DNA of 64,000 nucleotides from Owenia fusiformis (taxonomy: Eukaryota; Annelida; Polychaeta; Sabellida; Oweniidae): contig CAIIXF020000001.1 of the NCBI GenBank assembly GCA_903813345.2, forward strand, positions 27,269,915 to 27,333,914, in the 5' to 3' direction. This document shows, piece after piece, positions 26,001-33,900 of the stretch. Each line of letters opens with the position of its first letter. The stretch's first letter is position 1. The position numbers were made by a program, and so were the translations under genes. The notes under the pieces are model-generated. The model did no database searches, was not told the DNA's origin, and worked only from the letters and a program-made list of their open reading frames with translations.

Positions 26001-26610
26001 CTTAAAATATAAATGGCAAGAAGAATACAAAAACCCAAATGTATGACATAAACCTGAAACAATCTTTACTATCACACTTTTTCAAAGTGCTATATTGTCA
26101 TCATCTGCTGAGTGGGTGGGTGGGTGGGCAGGCCAGCTGAGCCGCATATATCCAAGTTCCAGGAAACCACCCACGTGTTCCACTTGAAAATTTTATAGAT
26201 GCAAAAGCAGAATCTAGTGTCAACATCTGATTAGGTTTTGGGCAACATTGGGTAAATTACTTGGTGGCCATTTTGAATTTTGTGTGATATTTACCATTCA
26301 CTTTGTGTCTTGTTAAATGTTGTAAATGTAAAAGAAATATCCTAAATCCATGAGACATATTTTGTATTGTTACGTGTAATAAATTAACTGTTAACCCTGT
26401 ATTTCCAGGCCATCTATTGTTGCATGCCTATGGGACATCACTGATAAAGACATTGACAAGTTCACAGAGGAGTTTATCAAGTCATGGATTGCAGGAAAAT
26501 CTGGTGCAAAACTATTGGACTTCATAAATCCCAGTAGGAAAATCTGCAAGCTTCCTCATCTTATAGGATCTGCACCTGTTGTGTATGGACTCCCTGTGCA
26601 ACTAAAATAG
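1867..26610 (+). CDS. ESPL1: Separase (separin), 19 exons, N-terminus outside the window
   Basis: Separase is the cysteine protease that opens the cohesin ring at anaphase by cleaving its kleisin subunit, under inhibition by securin and CDK1-cyclin B. Nineteen GT-AG exons join in phase: 1867-2009, 4371-4561, 7627-7722, 8052-8198, 8625-8772, 9113-9379, 9572-9808, 10119-10392, 11006-11162, 11506-13952, 14170-14368, 18650-18777, 19663-19907, 20295-20468, 20834-21004, 21185-21405, 21735-21818, 22455-22619 and 26409-26610. They give 1897 residues ending GLPVQLK; human separase is about 2120 residues, so a few hundred N-terminal residues lie upstream. Order: helical N-terminal repeats (residues about 1-600), a disordered Lys/Ser-rich insert, then the catalytic domain with His1780 and Cys1806 of the visible protein. 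No break was found, so the gene looks intact. Confidence 0.95.
4371..4561 (+). CDS. ESPL1: Separase exon, N-terminal solenoid
   Basis: A tccattccag acceptor opens the frame VGLWGRYEAVVDAYRRSG, and a strong gtaagt donor closes it after two bases of a lysine codon that the next exon completes. The 63 residues look helical and TPR-like. Confidence 0.85.
4562..7626 (+). other. Separase intron (3.1 kb)
   Basis: The intron is AT-rich. It contains one copy of the dispersed family that starts with a TATGTCACCAC palindrome (about 5745-5972). A stretch from about 6797 to 7340 has weak inverted ends (GAAGTCTCC against GGAGACCTC) that may mark an old element. I see no gene. Confidence 0.6.
7627..7722 (+). 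CDS. ESPL1: Separase exon
   Basis: The exon reads TLLDVLEEGNIKVAHDSC, then TVLEQDFNAMKKYW, between a tttcag acceptor and a gtaaga donor. The codon is split at both ends, and both sides match the neighbouring exons in phase. Confidence 0.85.
8052..8198 (+). CDS. ESPL1: Separase exon
   Basis: The exon reads PKRYESQYAVVASLLKI, then HVLTELAGLLWSAGGKTKEW, and ends inside an arginine codon at a gtaaga donor. It is part of the helical N-terminal region. Confidence 0.85.
8350..8612. repeat. Minisatellite of CTGATTGGTTGA units next to an exon
   Basis: The motif CTGATTGGTTGA recurs about ten times, alternating with AATAATTATAAT and GTACTTATGCTTT to give a composite unit of about 45 bp. The array ends about a dozen bases before the acceptor at 8624, so it must supply the branch point and part of the pyrimidine tract. 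ATTGG is the inverted CCAAT pentamer, which here is probably coincidental. Confidence 0.85.
8625..8772 (+). CDS. ESPL1: Separase exon
   Basis: The exon follows ctcttccag and reads TAIECCEEAVGLLEGLYKKV, then DDLAKSLYWLYLTKSHQ, ending in phase 0 at a gtaaca donor. It is helical. Confidence 0.85.
9113..9379 (+). CDS. ESPL1: Separase exon
   Basis: Exactly 89 codons lie between an attgttgtag acceptor and a gtattg donor, phase 0 on both sides. Recognisable stretches are MSSLSGDFFTISEEHLVMAP and TIASLKAMADIYKLTNK, typical of a helical repeat region. Confidence 0.9.
9572..9808 (+). CDS. ESPL1: Separase exon with TPR-like helices
   Basis: The 79 codons are in phase 0 on both sides. The frame contains HELRTLCLLKKASLLGKSW, then QKYADCLASLVLLCCSQG and LQTALTNMELAKTVLED, a TPR-like pattern with alternating hydrophobic faces, followed by an aromatic stretch and a gtgtgg donor. 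Confidence 0.9.
10119..10392 (+). CDS. ESPL1: Separase exon whose 3' end is copied downstream
   Basis: The exon opens IEEGYQVLQNTVKHKETN after tgttgcag and ends SFTQ plus one base at a gtatgt donor. Its last bases together with the donor are the first unit of the 42-bp array that follows. Confidence 0.9.
10375..10636. repeat. 42-bp minisatellite containing copies of an exon end and 5' splice site
   Basis: Six to seven units follow the pattern ATATGAGCTTTATTCAAGG, then TATGTGAGACTTATACAGGG. Unit 1 is the real end of the separase exon with its donor. Later units keep either AAGGTATGTG or the weaker AAAGTATGTG, so each carries a donor-like GT. The intron therefore starts with a series of near-copies of its own 5' splice site. 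Confidence 0.9.
11006..11162 (+). CDS. ESPL1: Separase exon
   Basis: The exon completes the split codon to alanine and reads ENSSSQWHVVCELLASLQHL, then VHIYITLGLPKEALFFSKEA, a TPR-like pair. It ends inside an arginine codon at gttagt. Confidence 0.9.
11506..13952 (+). CDS. ESPL1: Separase large central exon, disordered region
   Basis: This 2447-bp exon encodes about 815 residues (visible residues about 553-1368). The first 260 are helical and end the N-terminal solenoid. The rest is low in hydrophobic residues and rich in Lys, Ser, Glu and Pro, with many SP/TP sites (MTPKTPS, LTPTSSP), acidic runs (DEDEENN, NSDSEDE) and AT-hook-like basic patches (RGGRPKS, RRGRKS, KKRGPK). In vertebrate separase the matching region holds phosphorylation and self-cleavage sites. 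Possible ExxR cleavage sites here are EHMR (13625-13636), EVER and EDNR; none has been tested. The donor is gtaagt. Reading through it adds 12 residues and a stop at 13990. Confidence 0.92.
14170..14368 (+). CDS. ESPL1: Separase exon
   Basis: The exon follows tacttacag, completes a threonine codon and reads VINVPGMKELFTKIQGDP, then HILALASLDQPSQAAYYLTE and AMGVSFRHALLNNAGKRLK. This helical block lies between the disordered insert and the protease domain. Confidence 0.9.
16692..16862. mobile_element. Short dispersed element with GGCGTAGC ends
   Basis: The sequence runs from GGCGTAGCGCCAGG to GCTACGCC, an 8-bp terminal inverted repeat, and contains a CCAAATACAACCAAATTTC core. A diverged relative of the core lies at 35325-35450. 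It sits in the intron just beyond the donor of the second sulfotransferase exon and does not interrupt coding sequence. Confidence 0.5.
17246..17642. mobile_element. Foldback element with about 150-bp inverted arms
   Basis: The left arm starting AGGTACAGCTGGAAAATAAC pairs with the right arm ending GTTATTTTCCAGCTGAACCT, and the match continues inward through GTACAAAATTAAGTATGAA to about 17390. A loop of roughly 100 bp separates the arms. TA flanks both outer ends, as expected for a Tc1/mariner-type insertion. No transposase frame is present. It lies in an intron of the sulfotransferase pseudogene. Confidence 0.8.
18650..18777 (+). CDS. ESPL1: Separase exon
   Basis: The exon follows ttgttttag and reads KLLKDNVGAVDGERKRVDSM, then WNHVQFNKTMEDHTNMVDTI and PQ plus one base, with a gtattg donor. 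It leads into the protease domain; the next exon opens with the conserved DW of the LP.DW segment. Confidence 0.9.
18778..19662 (+). other. Separase intron
   Basis: Nothing beyond AT-rich sequence and normal splice signals is visible in these 885 bp. Confidence 0.6.
19663..19907 (+). CDS. ESPL1: Separase exon, start of protease domain
   Basis: The exon completes an Asp codon and reads WSVCQVSVIELPNSTTRQMY, then TDSIQWWSKRRGLDAQLK. The segment (I/L)PxDWxVxQLS is conserved at the beginning of the separase protease-like domain. The donor is gtaaga. Confidence 0.93.
20295..20468 (+). CDS. ESPL1: Separase exon, protease domain
   Basis: The exon has 58 codons in phase 0 on both sides. QLVLDMEKIWFGCWRGILKG matches the conserved LV..ME..W.GCWRG.L stretch of animal separases. 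Confidence 0.93.
20834..21004 (+). CDS. ESPL1: Separase exon, protease domain
   Basis: The exon has 57 codons in phase 0 and ends QPVVLILDR, the strand that precedes the PWE segment in separase. The acceptor is tttctatag and the donor gttagt. Confidence 0.92.
21185..21405 (+). CDS. ESPL1: Separase exon with PWE and RVPS motifs
   Basis: The exon reads LIQHLPWECMPCL, then STTPVTRVPSLHFLSA. LPWE.MP.L and VTR.PS are hallmark strings of the separase catalytic domain. It continues DTFYVLDPEGNLANTKETLQ, matching the conserved Y.L.P..NL..T segment. Confidence 0.95.
21735..21818 (+). CDS. ESPL1: Separase exon, short
   Basis: The exon reads EKGWNGVIGKPPTADQFKEG, then LTQHDMLV. It corresponds to the GW.GV.G..P segment just before the catalytic histidine. 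The donor gtaagt leads straight into a minisatellite. Confidence 0.93.
21824..22284. repeat. Minisatellite starting at a separase donor
   Basis: About a dozen units built on GATATATGGAAACATTTCT and GGTATAATGGTATTT, 34-40 bp each, begin within 6 bp of the gtaagt donor and decay towards 22284. Minus-strand frames through it (repeats of MFPYIKYHYTRE) are by-products of the repeat. Confidence 0.9.
22455..22619 (+). CDS. ESPL1: Separase exon with catalytic His and Cys
   Basis: The exon encodes YCGHGHGGKFLQ and ATFLMGCSSGKLV. The catalytic His codon is CAT at 22465-22467 and the Cys codon is TGT at 22543-22545; their 26-residue spacing equals that of human His2003 and Cys2029. FEAQGMVLSYFMAGA follows, the usual G...Y..AG segment. 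Both dyad residues are on one exon and intact. Confidence 0.97.
22756..22763. repeat. 8-bp target duplication, left copy
   Basis: ATGAATAT occurs here directly before the left end of the hAT-like element and again at 25848-25855 directly after its right end. Confidence 0.85.
23110..24252 (+). pseudogene. LINE ORF2 fragment, reverse transcriptase domain
   Basis: The frame contains the usual RT blocks in order: NKTPGSDGLSAEWYKAFW, NWRPISLLNIDYKIVSK, AFVKGRLIGENIRF, LIDFEKAYDSIEW, GVRQGDPLSCSLF and the catalytic MYADDTS. The NIRF and SLLN.DYKI strings favour the L1/Tx1 group over CR1 or RTE. The frame opens at 23110 with the element itself and ends at 24252, after a frame change at about 24215-24230; the downstream half continues in another frame. 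Confidence 0.88.
24276..25601 (+). pseudogene. LINE ORF2 fragment, C-terminal region with zinc-binding motif
   Basis: This frame continues the previous one; its open part reaches back to DPEHNKAINFDRKIESL at about 24228. It starts RILNLWGKRNLTIYGRI, the typical post-RT segment of L1/Tx1 ORF2, and near the end carries CDFCGQKETIVHRFWEC, a Cys-Cys-His-Cys pattern seen at the C-terminus of these proteins. It is 441 codons long without a stop, which suggests that the insertion is fairly young. One frame change separates the two halves. Confidence 0.85.
26409..26610 (+). CDS. ESPL1: Separase last exon with LWD motif and stop
   Basis: The exon completes an Ala codon and reads PSIVACLWDITDKDIDKF, then FINPSRKICKLPHLIGSAPV and VYGLPVQLK before TAG at 26608-26610. 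The LWD.TD.DID string and a C-terminus ending YGLPV are conserved in animal separases. The last 44 bp are the founder unit of the tandem repeat that follows. Confidence 0.96.
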
Positions 26611-27112
26611 GATTTGCAGCTGTTGTGTGTGGACTCCTTGTGCAACTAAAATAGGATTTGCAGCTGTTGTGTGTGGACTCCCTGTGCAACTAAAATAGGA
26701 TTTGCAGTTGTTGTGTCTGGACTATCTTAGCAATTGAAATGAAATGGGATCTGCAGCTGTTGTGTGTGGACTACCTCTGCAACTAAAATAACAGGGTCTG
26801 CAGCTGTTGCATGTGGACTATCTTAGCAATTGAAATAAAATGGGATCTGCAGCTGTTGTGTGTGGACTATTGTAGCAATTGAAATAAAATTGGATCTGCT
26901 GCTGTTAGTGGACTCCCTCTGCACCTAAAATAAAATAGGGTCTACATCTGTACCTTTTGAACTACCTCAGTTATCGAAAAGAATAGGGTTTGCAGCTGTT
27001 GCAGGTTAGTAATTGAACTAGAATAGGGTCTGCAGCTGTTGGATGTGGACTGCCTCAGTAAATAAAGTAAAATAGAGTCTGCAGCTGTTGTCTGTGGATT
27101 CCTAAATAGGGT
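26611..27112. repeat. Tandem copies of the separase stop-codon region
   Basis: About 11 units of 40-50 bp follow the stop directly. Units 1 and 2 are 44 bp and nearly identical to the last 44 coding bases (GATTTGCAGCTGTTGTGTG, then GACTCCCTGTGCAACTAAAA, TAG). Later units are 48-49 bp and more diverged. Changes inside the units created AATAAA at 26834, 26883 and 26929, which may serve as polyadenylation signals. Confidence 0.92.
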
Positions 27113-27465
27113 GCACTCGTGACATGCACATAAACAAAAAAATTTACATCTAGTGTCCAAGGTTGAATAGTAATGTGAAATAGACCCTTGAAACAATGCA
27201 AATTAAAGATCTCGGGTATTTTTATTTATTAAAATGAAATAATGCTCATAGAGTAGAAGATATAATACAAAATGTGAAAGTCCGCTGCATTTATATAAGC
27301 ATGAACCAGTGTTGTGAATGACATATTTGTAAATTGAAGGAAATGTGGTTTTATGTTTAGGGAAAGCTTCCAATCTGTCTCATTAGGAAACAATAAAGGA
27401 AAAAGAAAGGCAAAGTCTTTAATAATACATGGTATGATATAACAGAACAATAGGAGTAACATGGG

Positions 27466-28875
27466 CTTGATATTGGTAATGTATGTGCTGCATATTGGTA
27501 ATACTGTATGTAAGTGCTGGTTATTGGTAATGTATGTGCTACATATTGGTAGTGTATGTGCTGCATATTGGTAGTGTATGTGCTGCATATTGGTAATGTA
27601 TGTGCTGCATATTGGTAATGTATGTGCTGCATATTGGTAATGTATGTGCTTGATATTGGTTATGTATGTGCTGCATATTGGTAATGTATGTGCTGCATAT
27701 TGGTAATGTATGTGCTGCATATTGGTAATGTATTTGCTGCATATTGGTAATACTGTATGTAAGTGCTGGCTATTGGTAATGTATGTGCTGCATATTGGTA
27801 ATACTGTATGTAAGTGCTGGCTATTGGTAATGTATGTGCTGCATATTGGTAATGTATGTGCTACATATTGGTAGTGTATGTGCTGCATATTGGTAGTGTA
27901 TGTGCTGCATATTGGTAATGTATGTGCTGCATATTGGTAATGTATGTGCTGCATATTGGTAATACTGTATGTAAGTGCTGGCTATTGGTAATGTATGTGC
28001 TGCATATTGGTAATACTGTATGTAAGTTCTTGCTATTGGTAATGTATGTGCTGCATATTGGTAATGTATGTGCTACATATTGGTAGTGTATGTGCTGCAT
28101 ATTGGTAGCGTATGTGCTGCATATTGGTAATGTATGTGCTGCATATTGGTAATGTATGTGCTGCATATTGGTAATACTGTATGTAAGTGCTGGCTATTGG
28201 TATTGTATCTGCTGCATATTGGTAATGTATGTGCTGCATATTGGTAATGTATGTGCTGCATATTGGTAATGTATGTGCTGCATATTGGTAATACTGTATG
28301 TAAGTGCTGGCTATTGGTATTGTATCTGCTGCATATTGGTAGTGTATGTGCTGCATATTGGTATTTTATGTGCTGCATTTTGGTAATGTATGTGCTGCAT
28401 ATTGGTAATGTATGTGCTGCATATTGGTAATACTGTATGTAAGTGCTGGCTATTGGTAATGTATGTGCTGCATATTGGTAATACTGTATGTAAGTTCTGG
28501 CTATTGGTAATGTATGTGCTGCATATTGGTAATGTATGTGCTACATATTGGTAGTGTATGTGCTGCATATTGGTAGCGTATGTGCTGCATATTGGTAATG
28601 TATGTGCTGCATATTGGTAATGTATGTGCTGCATATTGGTAATACTGTATGTAAGTGCTGGCTATTGGTATTGTATCTGCTGCATATTGGTAGTGTATGT
28701 GCTGCATATTGGTAATGTATGTGCTGCATATTGGTAATGTATGTGCTGCATATTGGTAATACTGTATGTAAGTGCTGGCTATTGGTATTGTATCTGCTGC
28801 ATATTGGTAGTGTATGTGCTGCATATTGGTATTTTATGTGCTGCATTTTGGTACAGCGTATGTGCTGGACATAAG
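27466..28875. repeat. 22-bp minisatellite with 468-bp higher-order repeat
   Basis: The basic unit is GTAATGTATGTGCTGCATATTG with minor variants, broken at intervals by a longer variant, TACTGTATGTAAGTGCTGGC. Blocks beginning at 28033 and 28501 match almost base for base at a shift of 468 bp, showing a recent block duplication. Since 22 is not a multiple of 3 and the unit has no minus-strand stop in any phase, long minus-strand frames rich in YAAHTLPICSTY arise; I do not regard them as genes. Confidence 0.95.
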
Positions 28876-30806
28876 TAGTATGTGAGCTGAATGTTAGAAT
28901 TGTATGGGCTGACTTGCTTAGCAGATTTTGAATTACGTTTTTTGGAAGTTAGAAACAAATGTCTTCCTTGAATATATTGTCACCAATACTGCCTTCTTAC
29001 ATGATTGTTTTATTTTAGTGAATGATGACAATATATATACGTAAATATATTGCAGTCATCTTTCTTTATTTCTTATTTCTTTCTTCCTTATATTATTAGC
29101 AGAGCATGTTTGCAGACATTTGGTGTTAATATCATAAACAATTCTATGTATCTGCAATCTGCGTTGAATGGGAGAATTATGCCTCAGTCACCTTTGATCT
29201 ACCAGAACTGTATGGTGGCTGTAGCTTCCAGAGTCAAAAGAAATATGCAGCATAAATTATTGGGGGAAGCAGTACAGTGTAGATTTCTATATCGATTTTG
29301 TGAAGCTATGGCTGCCGTTTGCCTGCCATAGAACAAATGGGACTGAGGCTTTAGACATAGGCTTATACAGTATTTTGTGTATTCCTTATACTATATTTAT
29401 TTGTTATTAGCTGGACATCTTAAGATTCTTAGTACTGTATTTGTAGAAAAATTCTGATACTGCATTTAGTGGGAGAATCAGACATAGGCTTATACTTTCA
29501 TATAGGGCCCTATTCCTTAAATTTTTTGTCATTAGCAGGACAATTAGATTCTTAATGCATATGCATTTGTGTCTAAATGTACACTTACTGTATAAAACTA
29601 TTTTGAATAGATCATAGTCAAAATATTATGTCATGTTTCAATAATACTGGGTGTTCTAGAAGTAAAGATTATGCAAACTAGGATTTTAATGGGACATCCA
29701 GTAGTTTGCTCTGTAATATGTATGAAAACGTTTGTAACAAAACATTAATAAATATAATTAATAATAAAATTGATTTATTTCATCAAAAAATATGTTTATA
29801 TTGTTGTTCATAATTTACATTACCTATGAATTCTAATTCCAATTACATTTTTATGTTTTACATAATTTAAATGATGACATCTAAGATTTAACAACCCTGT
29901 TCTCAGGTATATATATTTCACTCAAAATAATGAGTGATTTTTTGGAGCATTATCAGTATTTTGGATCTAAAATTACCTGTTTTTATTAATAATTTATAAT
30001 ATGATTTGCAAAAATTCTTAATAACTAACATTAGTTAAAAATAAATTTTATGATTTTTTCTTAACATTCAAAACTTACATTCACTGGCCTTTTAGATTAC
30101 ATTATACACAATTATACCACCACAGGAACTAAGTCAGCGATCCCTAACACTTTCTTAACTTATATACATGCACTAACATATAGGTTGTAAAAGGAGGTGA
30201 GGGATCCACTGCTTACTCCTTGTAAAAATGTACTAGATAAATAAATTTTCCTCAATTTTTGAACTAGTTTGCACACACATTTTTTGCCACATTAGGGCCT
30301 CATCTTTTTACATGATAATTAAATAATCATTGAATCTAAAAGACTTTGGACCAGCCAGAAATTCTTAATTCACTACTCAAATTAGAGGAGCATTCAATGA
30401 CGAAGATTCTTGACATACAGGGTGTGGCATAAGAATTTGAATTATAAACCAGTTGTTTGCTATTTTCCTATACACACTAGATATAAGCTAGTTGGTCAAG
30501 ATCAAAACTAACTGGCTATAGACCAGTGCTTTAATGTCATTCATTTGTCCTATATCTTGAGTTCCACTCAAGCCTGTGGCTGACTCCTAGATAAATGTAC
30601 TCCAACAATCTTTTAAATCTCTAAAATAATTGACAATCTACTTACATCATGTCTTAATAAATTAAATAGTAAAACCACTTATTTGTAACATATTAAAGTT
30701 ACAAATGGGTCCATTAATGAAATTCAATTATCAAAAATATCTGGTACAGAATGCAACAGTAATACACAAGAGCTTATGCAAGATGATTATATGGACCCTT
30801 TAACAG
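28876..30806. other. Intergenic, AT-rich, no supported gene
   Basis: The region separates the convergent separase and HRG1-like genes. A 93-codon open frame at 29050-29331 (+) has no recognisable domain. Both genes probably terminate in or next to this stretch. Confidence 0.6.
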
Positions 30807-30988
30807 TTAAGTCCAACCAGATAACTTTTCATATTGCTCCTTTATGTCGGGTATTCCATCTATACAGTAAACATCTTCATAGAATCGTCTATATGAGCGG
30901 GCATAATAGAATAAAGTGAAACCCCAGCTTAATGTCAATAAACTGCACATTGAAGAGATGTAAAATCCTTCCTTGTATACAGTCATCT
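30807..30988 (-). CDS. SLC48A1: HRG1-like alternative terminal exon 3b
   Basis: A tatttcag acceptor followed by AG gives phase 1, which fits the exon 2 donor (CAG G). The exon reads EMTVYKEGFYISSMCSLL, then TLSWGFTLFYYARSYRRF, then a 24-residue tail ending YEKLSGWT. YYARSY lies where HRG1 proteins carry the FARKY-type motif after helix 4. The tail differs fully from that of exon 3a and holds YEKL, a possible YxxL sorting signal. It could also be the last exon of a broken paralogue, but no separate exons 1-2 were found. Confidence 0.8.
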
Positions 30989-33900
30989 CTGAAATATGAC
31001 CATATTTCAATACAACAGTCTTATGCCCCATGGGCGTTAAGGTGGAAATTAAGTTTGTGATTGCATGGGCCATAACAAGAGTTGTTTACGTATTTGTTAC
31101 AGCATTACACTTCAGTCATTGTCAGTTGGTATCATAAACAACGGAACAACCCATCAAAATATGCATTTCAAATATCCCTAGAAAAGCATTACCAGCCTCT
31201 AATAAAATAATACCACTTCTAGTAAGAATTATAAACATAAAAAAAACATAACAAAAAGTAATTGTGAAAACTCAACTTGTTCATTTATCATCCTTATGAA
31301 GGTCAATCAATAAGTAGATCATAAATGAACAAAACCAAATGTGTTAAATTCATATTGATTTCAAGTTGGACATCTGCTTCAATTGTGAACATTACATATT
31401 GAATTCACACATTTGTTTTTTGTTTTACTCAGGCTAATGAGCGTGAACAAGCGCCAGACATATGAAAGTTCAAACTGTTTGTTTTGTTTCAACCAAAATA
31501 ACAAATTTGACTTTGGAACTTGGATCAGAGAAGCCTATAAATAGGCATAAGACAGTAGAATTTGTGAATGTGAACAATGCCCATCAATATTTTGGTATCA
31601 TCTAAGGATAATTCTAATCAAAATCTTTTCACTCAATGTTGATGTGTTCATTCAGTTGTGACAAATTTTACTTGTCATTGACACATTTTATTAAGTTAAA
31701 AAAAAACCGATTTTACAAAAGCAAAAAAATAATTCTTTAAATGATGTAATGTGAGAAGCATTAACAAACTTGAATGTTTCATTTTCAGTAAACAACTCAA
31801 CAGTATTGAATATACATACGTATATGGATATGTATAAAGGTAAAAAAGTCAAAATTGAGATACAAATCTACTGGAAATGATTATGCAATATGTACATTAA
31901 TCTAACAGATCCCACCACAAGTGATCATGCATAGAATAAAATTGGGGTGAAGGTTTCCACCTAAAACATCATTTGGCTTGGAGAGGAAACATATCTCTTA
32001 GATAAGTCCTGGGCTTATATGTGGAAAACTACTTCATATAACATTGTATAACACCCAGACCTATTTGGCTGTATCTATTTAATTCACACTCATGACAAAA
32101 ACAATATGACGTTGATCATAAGACGAGTGTACAATTATATGTACCAGTTTGGCTTCTACTCTATTATGTCTATATCTAACGCTAAAGTAAATAGATAACA
32201 TTTTACCCAAGACTCGCACTCTTACACCGGTTTGCAGAACGAACCACAATATTCTAAAATGGCTTCAATTTTTAGTACATAATTTAGGCTCAGAGTCAGA
32301 CATAATTCACCCTATGCAGAATGAGAGCACAGAAAACAATTGGTGCAGATAACATAATTGCTCAGTGCAGAACCAACAGTCTTATTTGAATTTGTGATAT
32401 TTTTAAACTAGGCCATATTCTGCACTTAGGGCTTATTTATCCGCACCGATTATTTTCTGCAAGCTCAGTCTGCATAGGGTGTAAATACTAAACATTAATT
32501 ATGATTCGAATTTTCAGATGATTTTACAGGCTGATCCAAAAGTTATACCATGCATTTTAAGTCTTTTTACTTTTGAGACACTCTGCAGATCCTTTTTATG
32601 TCATATTATAATTCGGTCCATTCCCAACATACAGTAGCTGATTAGGTATAAAAGACAGATTTGGAGTAGACCGATTACCTCATTTCCATGAAAGCCAACT
32701 CCAAATTTTGCCTCTGGAGCTATTTCTTGAAAACATTAAATATAACCATTTGTTCAATTCAACTGTCTTTCATTGTTTTGCCAATATAGAACTGTTTTTC
32801 AGATGGTACATAATGTTTTCAAAAATAGTATGTAGTCTCAGTTTACTGATGAAACATCCACGACATATCATTTTACAATATTATAAAAATTATATCCATA
32901 TGCCACATTTACAAGCATTCTATTTTTTCTCAAAATTTTTTTCGCCTTTTCAGTCTTGTATTCAAGGCTCAGTAAATTCTTAATGAGTCAATCAGGATCA
33001 AAAACATAAAACCATGAATATAAGACTCTGTATAATTTAAAAACGTTGTAGATCAAGATTTAGGCTTCGTCCACAATAATTTTTTTCTCTGGGTCGTTCT
33101 CAGCATCATATATTCTCTTGTAGTTTCGAGAGTAATAGAAAAGTGCAAATCCCCATTTAAAGGTCATAAAACACCACACTACGACTACATAGAAGCCCCG
33201 GTCAAAAGGAGTCACACCTATTAAAAAATAAAAAATAAATAAAATTATTTAAACAAACAAAACTAATTTATTCACATAAAATAAACTGGTTAAAAAGTTC
33301 CATCACCTGTGTAATATGTAAACATTGTCTAAAGTGAGGACCTTTGAATATCAATTTCTCTATCATGTGAAGATTGAAAAAAGGTTATTAGTTATTTATC
33401 ACATGAGTTTAATTGCTTATTATTATCTAAATCTAAATTCAGCTAAGCGCATGGCTTGTAATTTTGCTCTTCAACTTGATGTTCAACAATGTGAAATCTT
33501 AAATATAGAGAAGTGAACACATAATCATTAAAATGAATGGATTTTTTTAAATAAATATTTTAAATGAGAACATGGAGAGGCATCACTTAATTGTGTTCAA
33601 TAACCACTTCAACTTTCTTTAAATATTAACTTGGATTTGGTAGATAATACAACACGTACAATATGCAATATGAAAAGTATGTTGTGTAATTCATGTTTAT
33701 TTTACTTTCATTATTTAGTCAATGAATTTGCAATAACGAACACGATCATATATTTTAGCCTCTCAAATCATTTTAAACATTGAACTATCAAAAAACAAAA
33801 ATCAATTACTAACATCTGTATGAGTAATTTTGTTCAACTTGGTGTATGCACATTATCAATAACAATGCCGTAAAAGTAAATAGTGTAAACAGGGCCGTCA

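Noticed and set aside
27229-28846. Several minus-strand frames of 91-241 codons rich in YAAHTLPICSTY
   Set aside because: They are translations of the 22-bp array, which lacks stops in all three minus-strand phases; no start context, domain or splice structure supports a gene.
29050-29331. 93-codon plus-strand frame (contains QTFGVNIINNSMYLQSALNG)
   Set aside because: It has no recognisable domain and lies downstream of the separase stop. An unusual extra exon is possible but nothing supports it.
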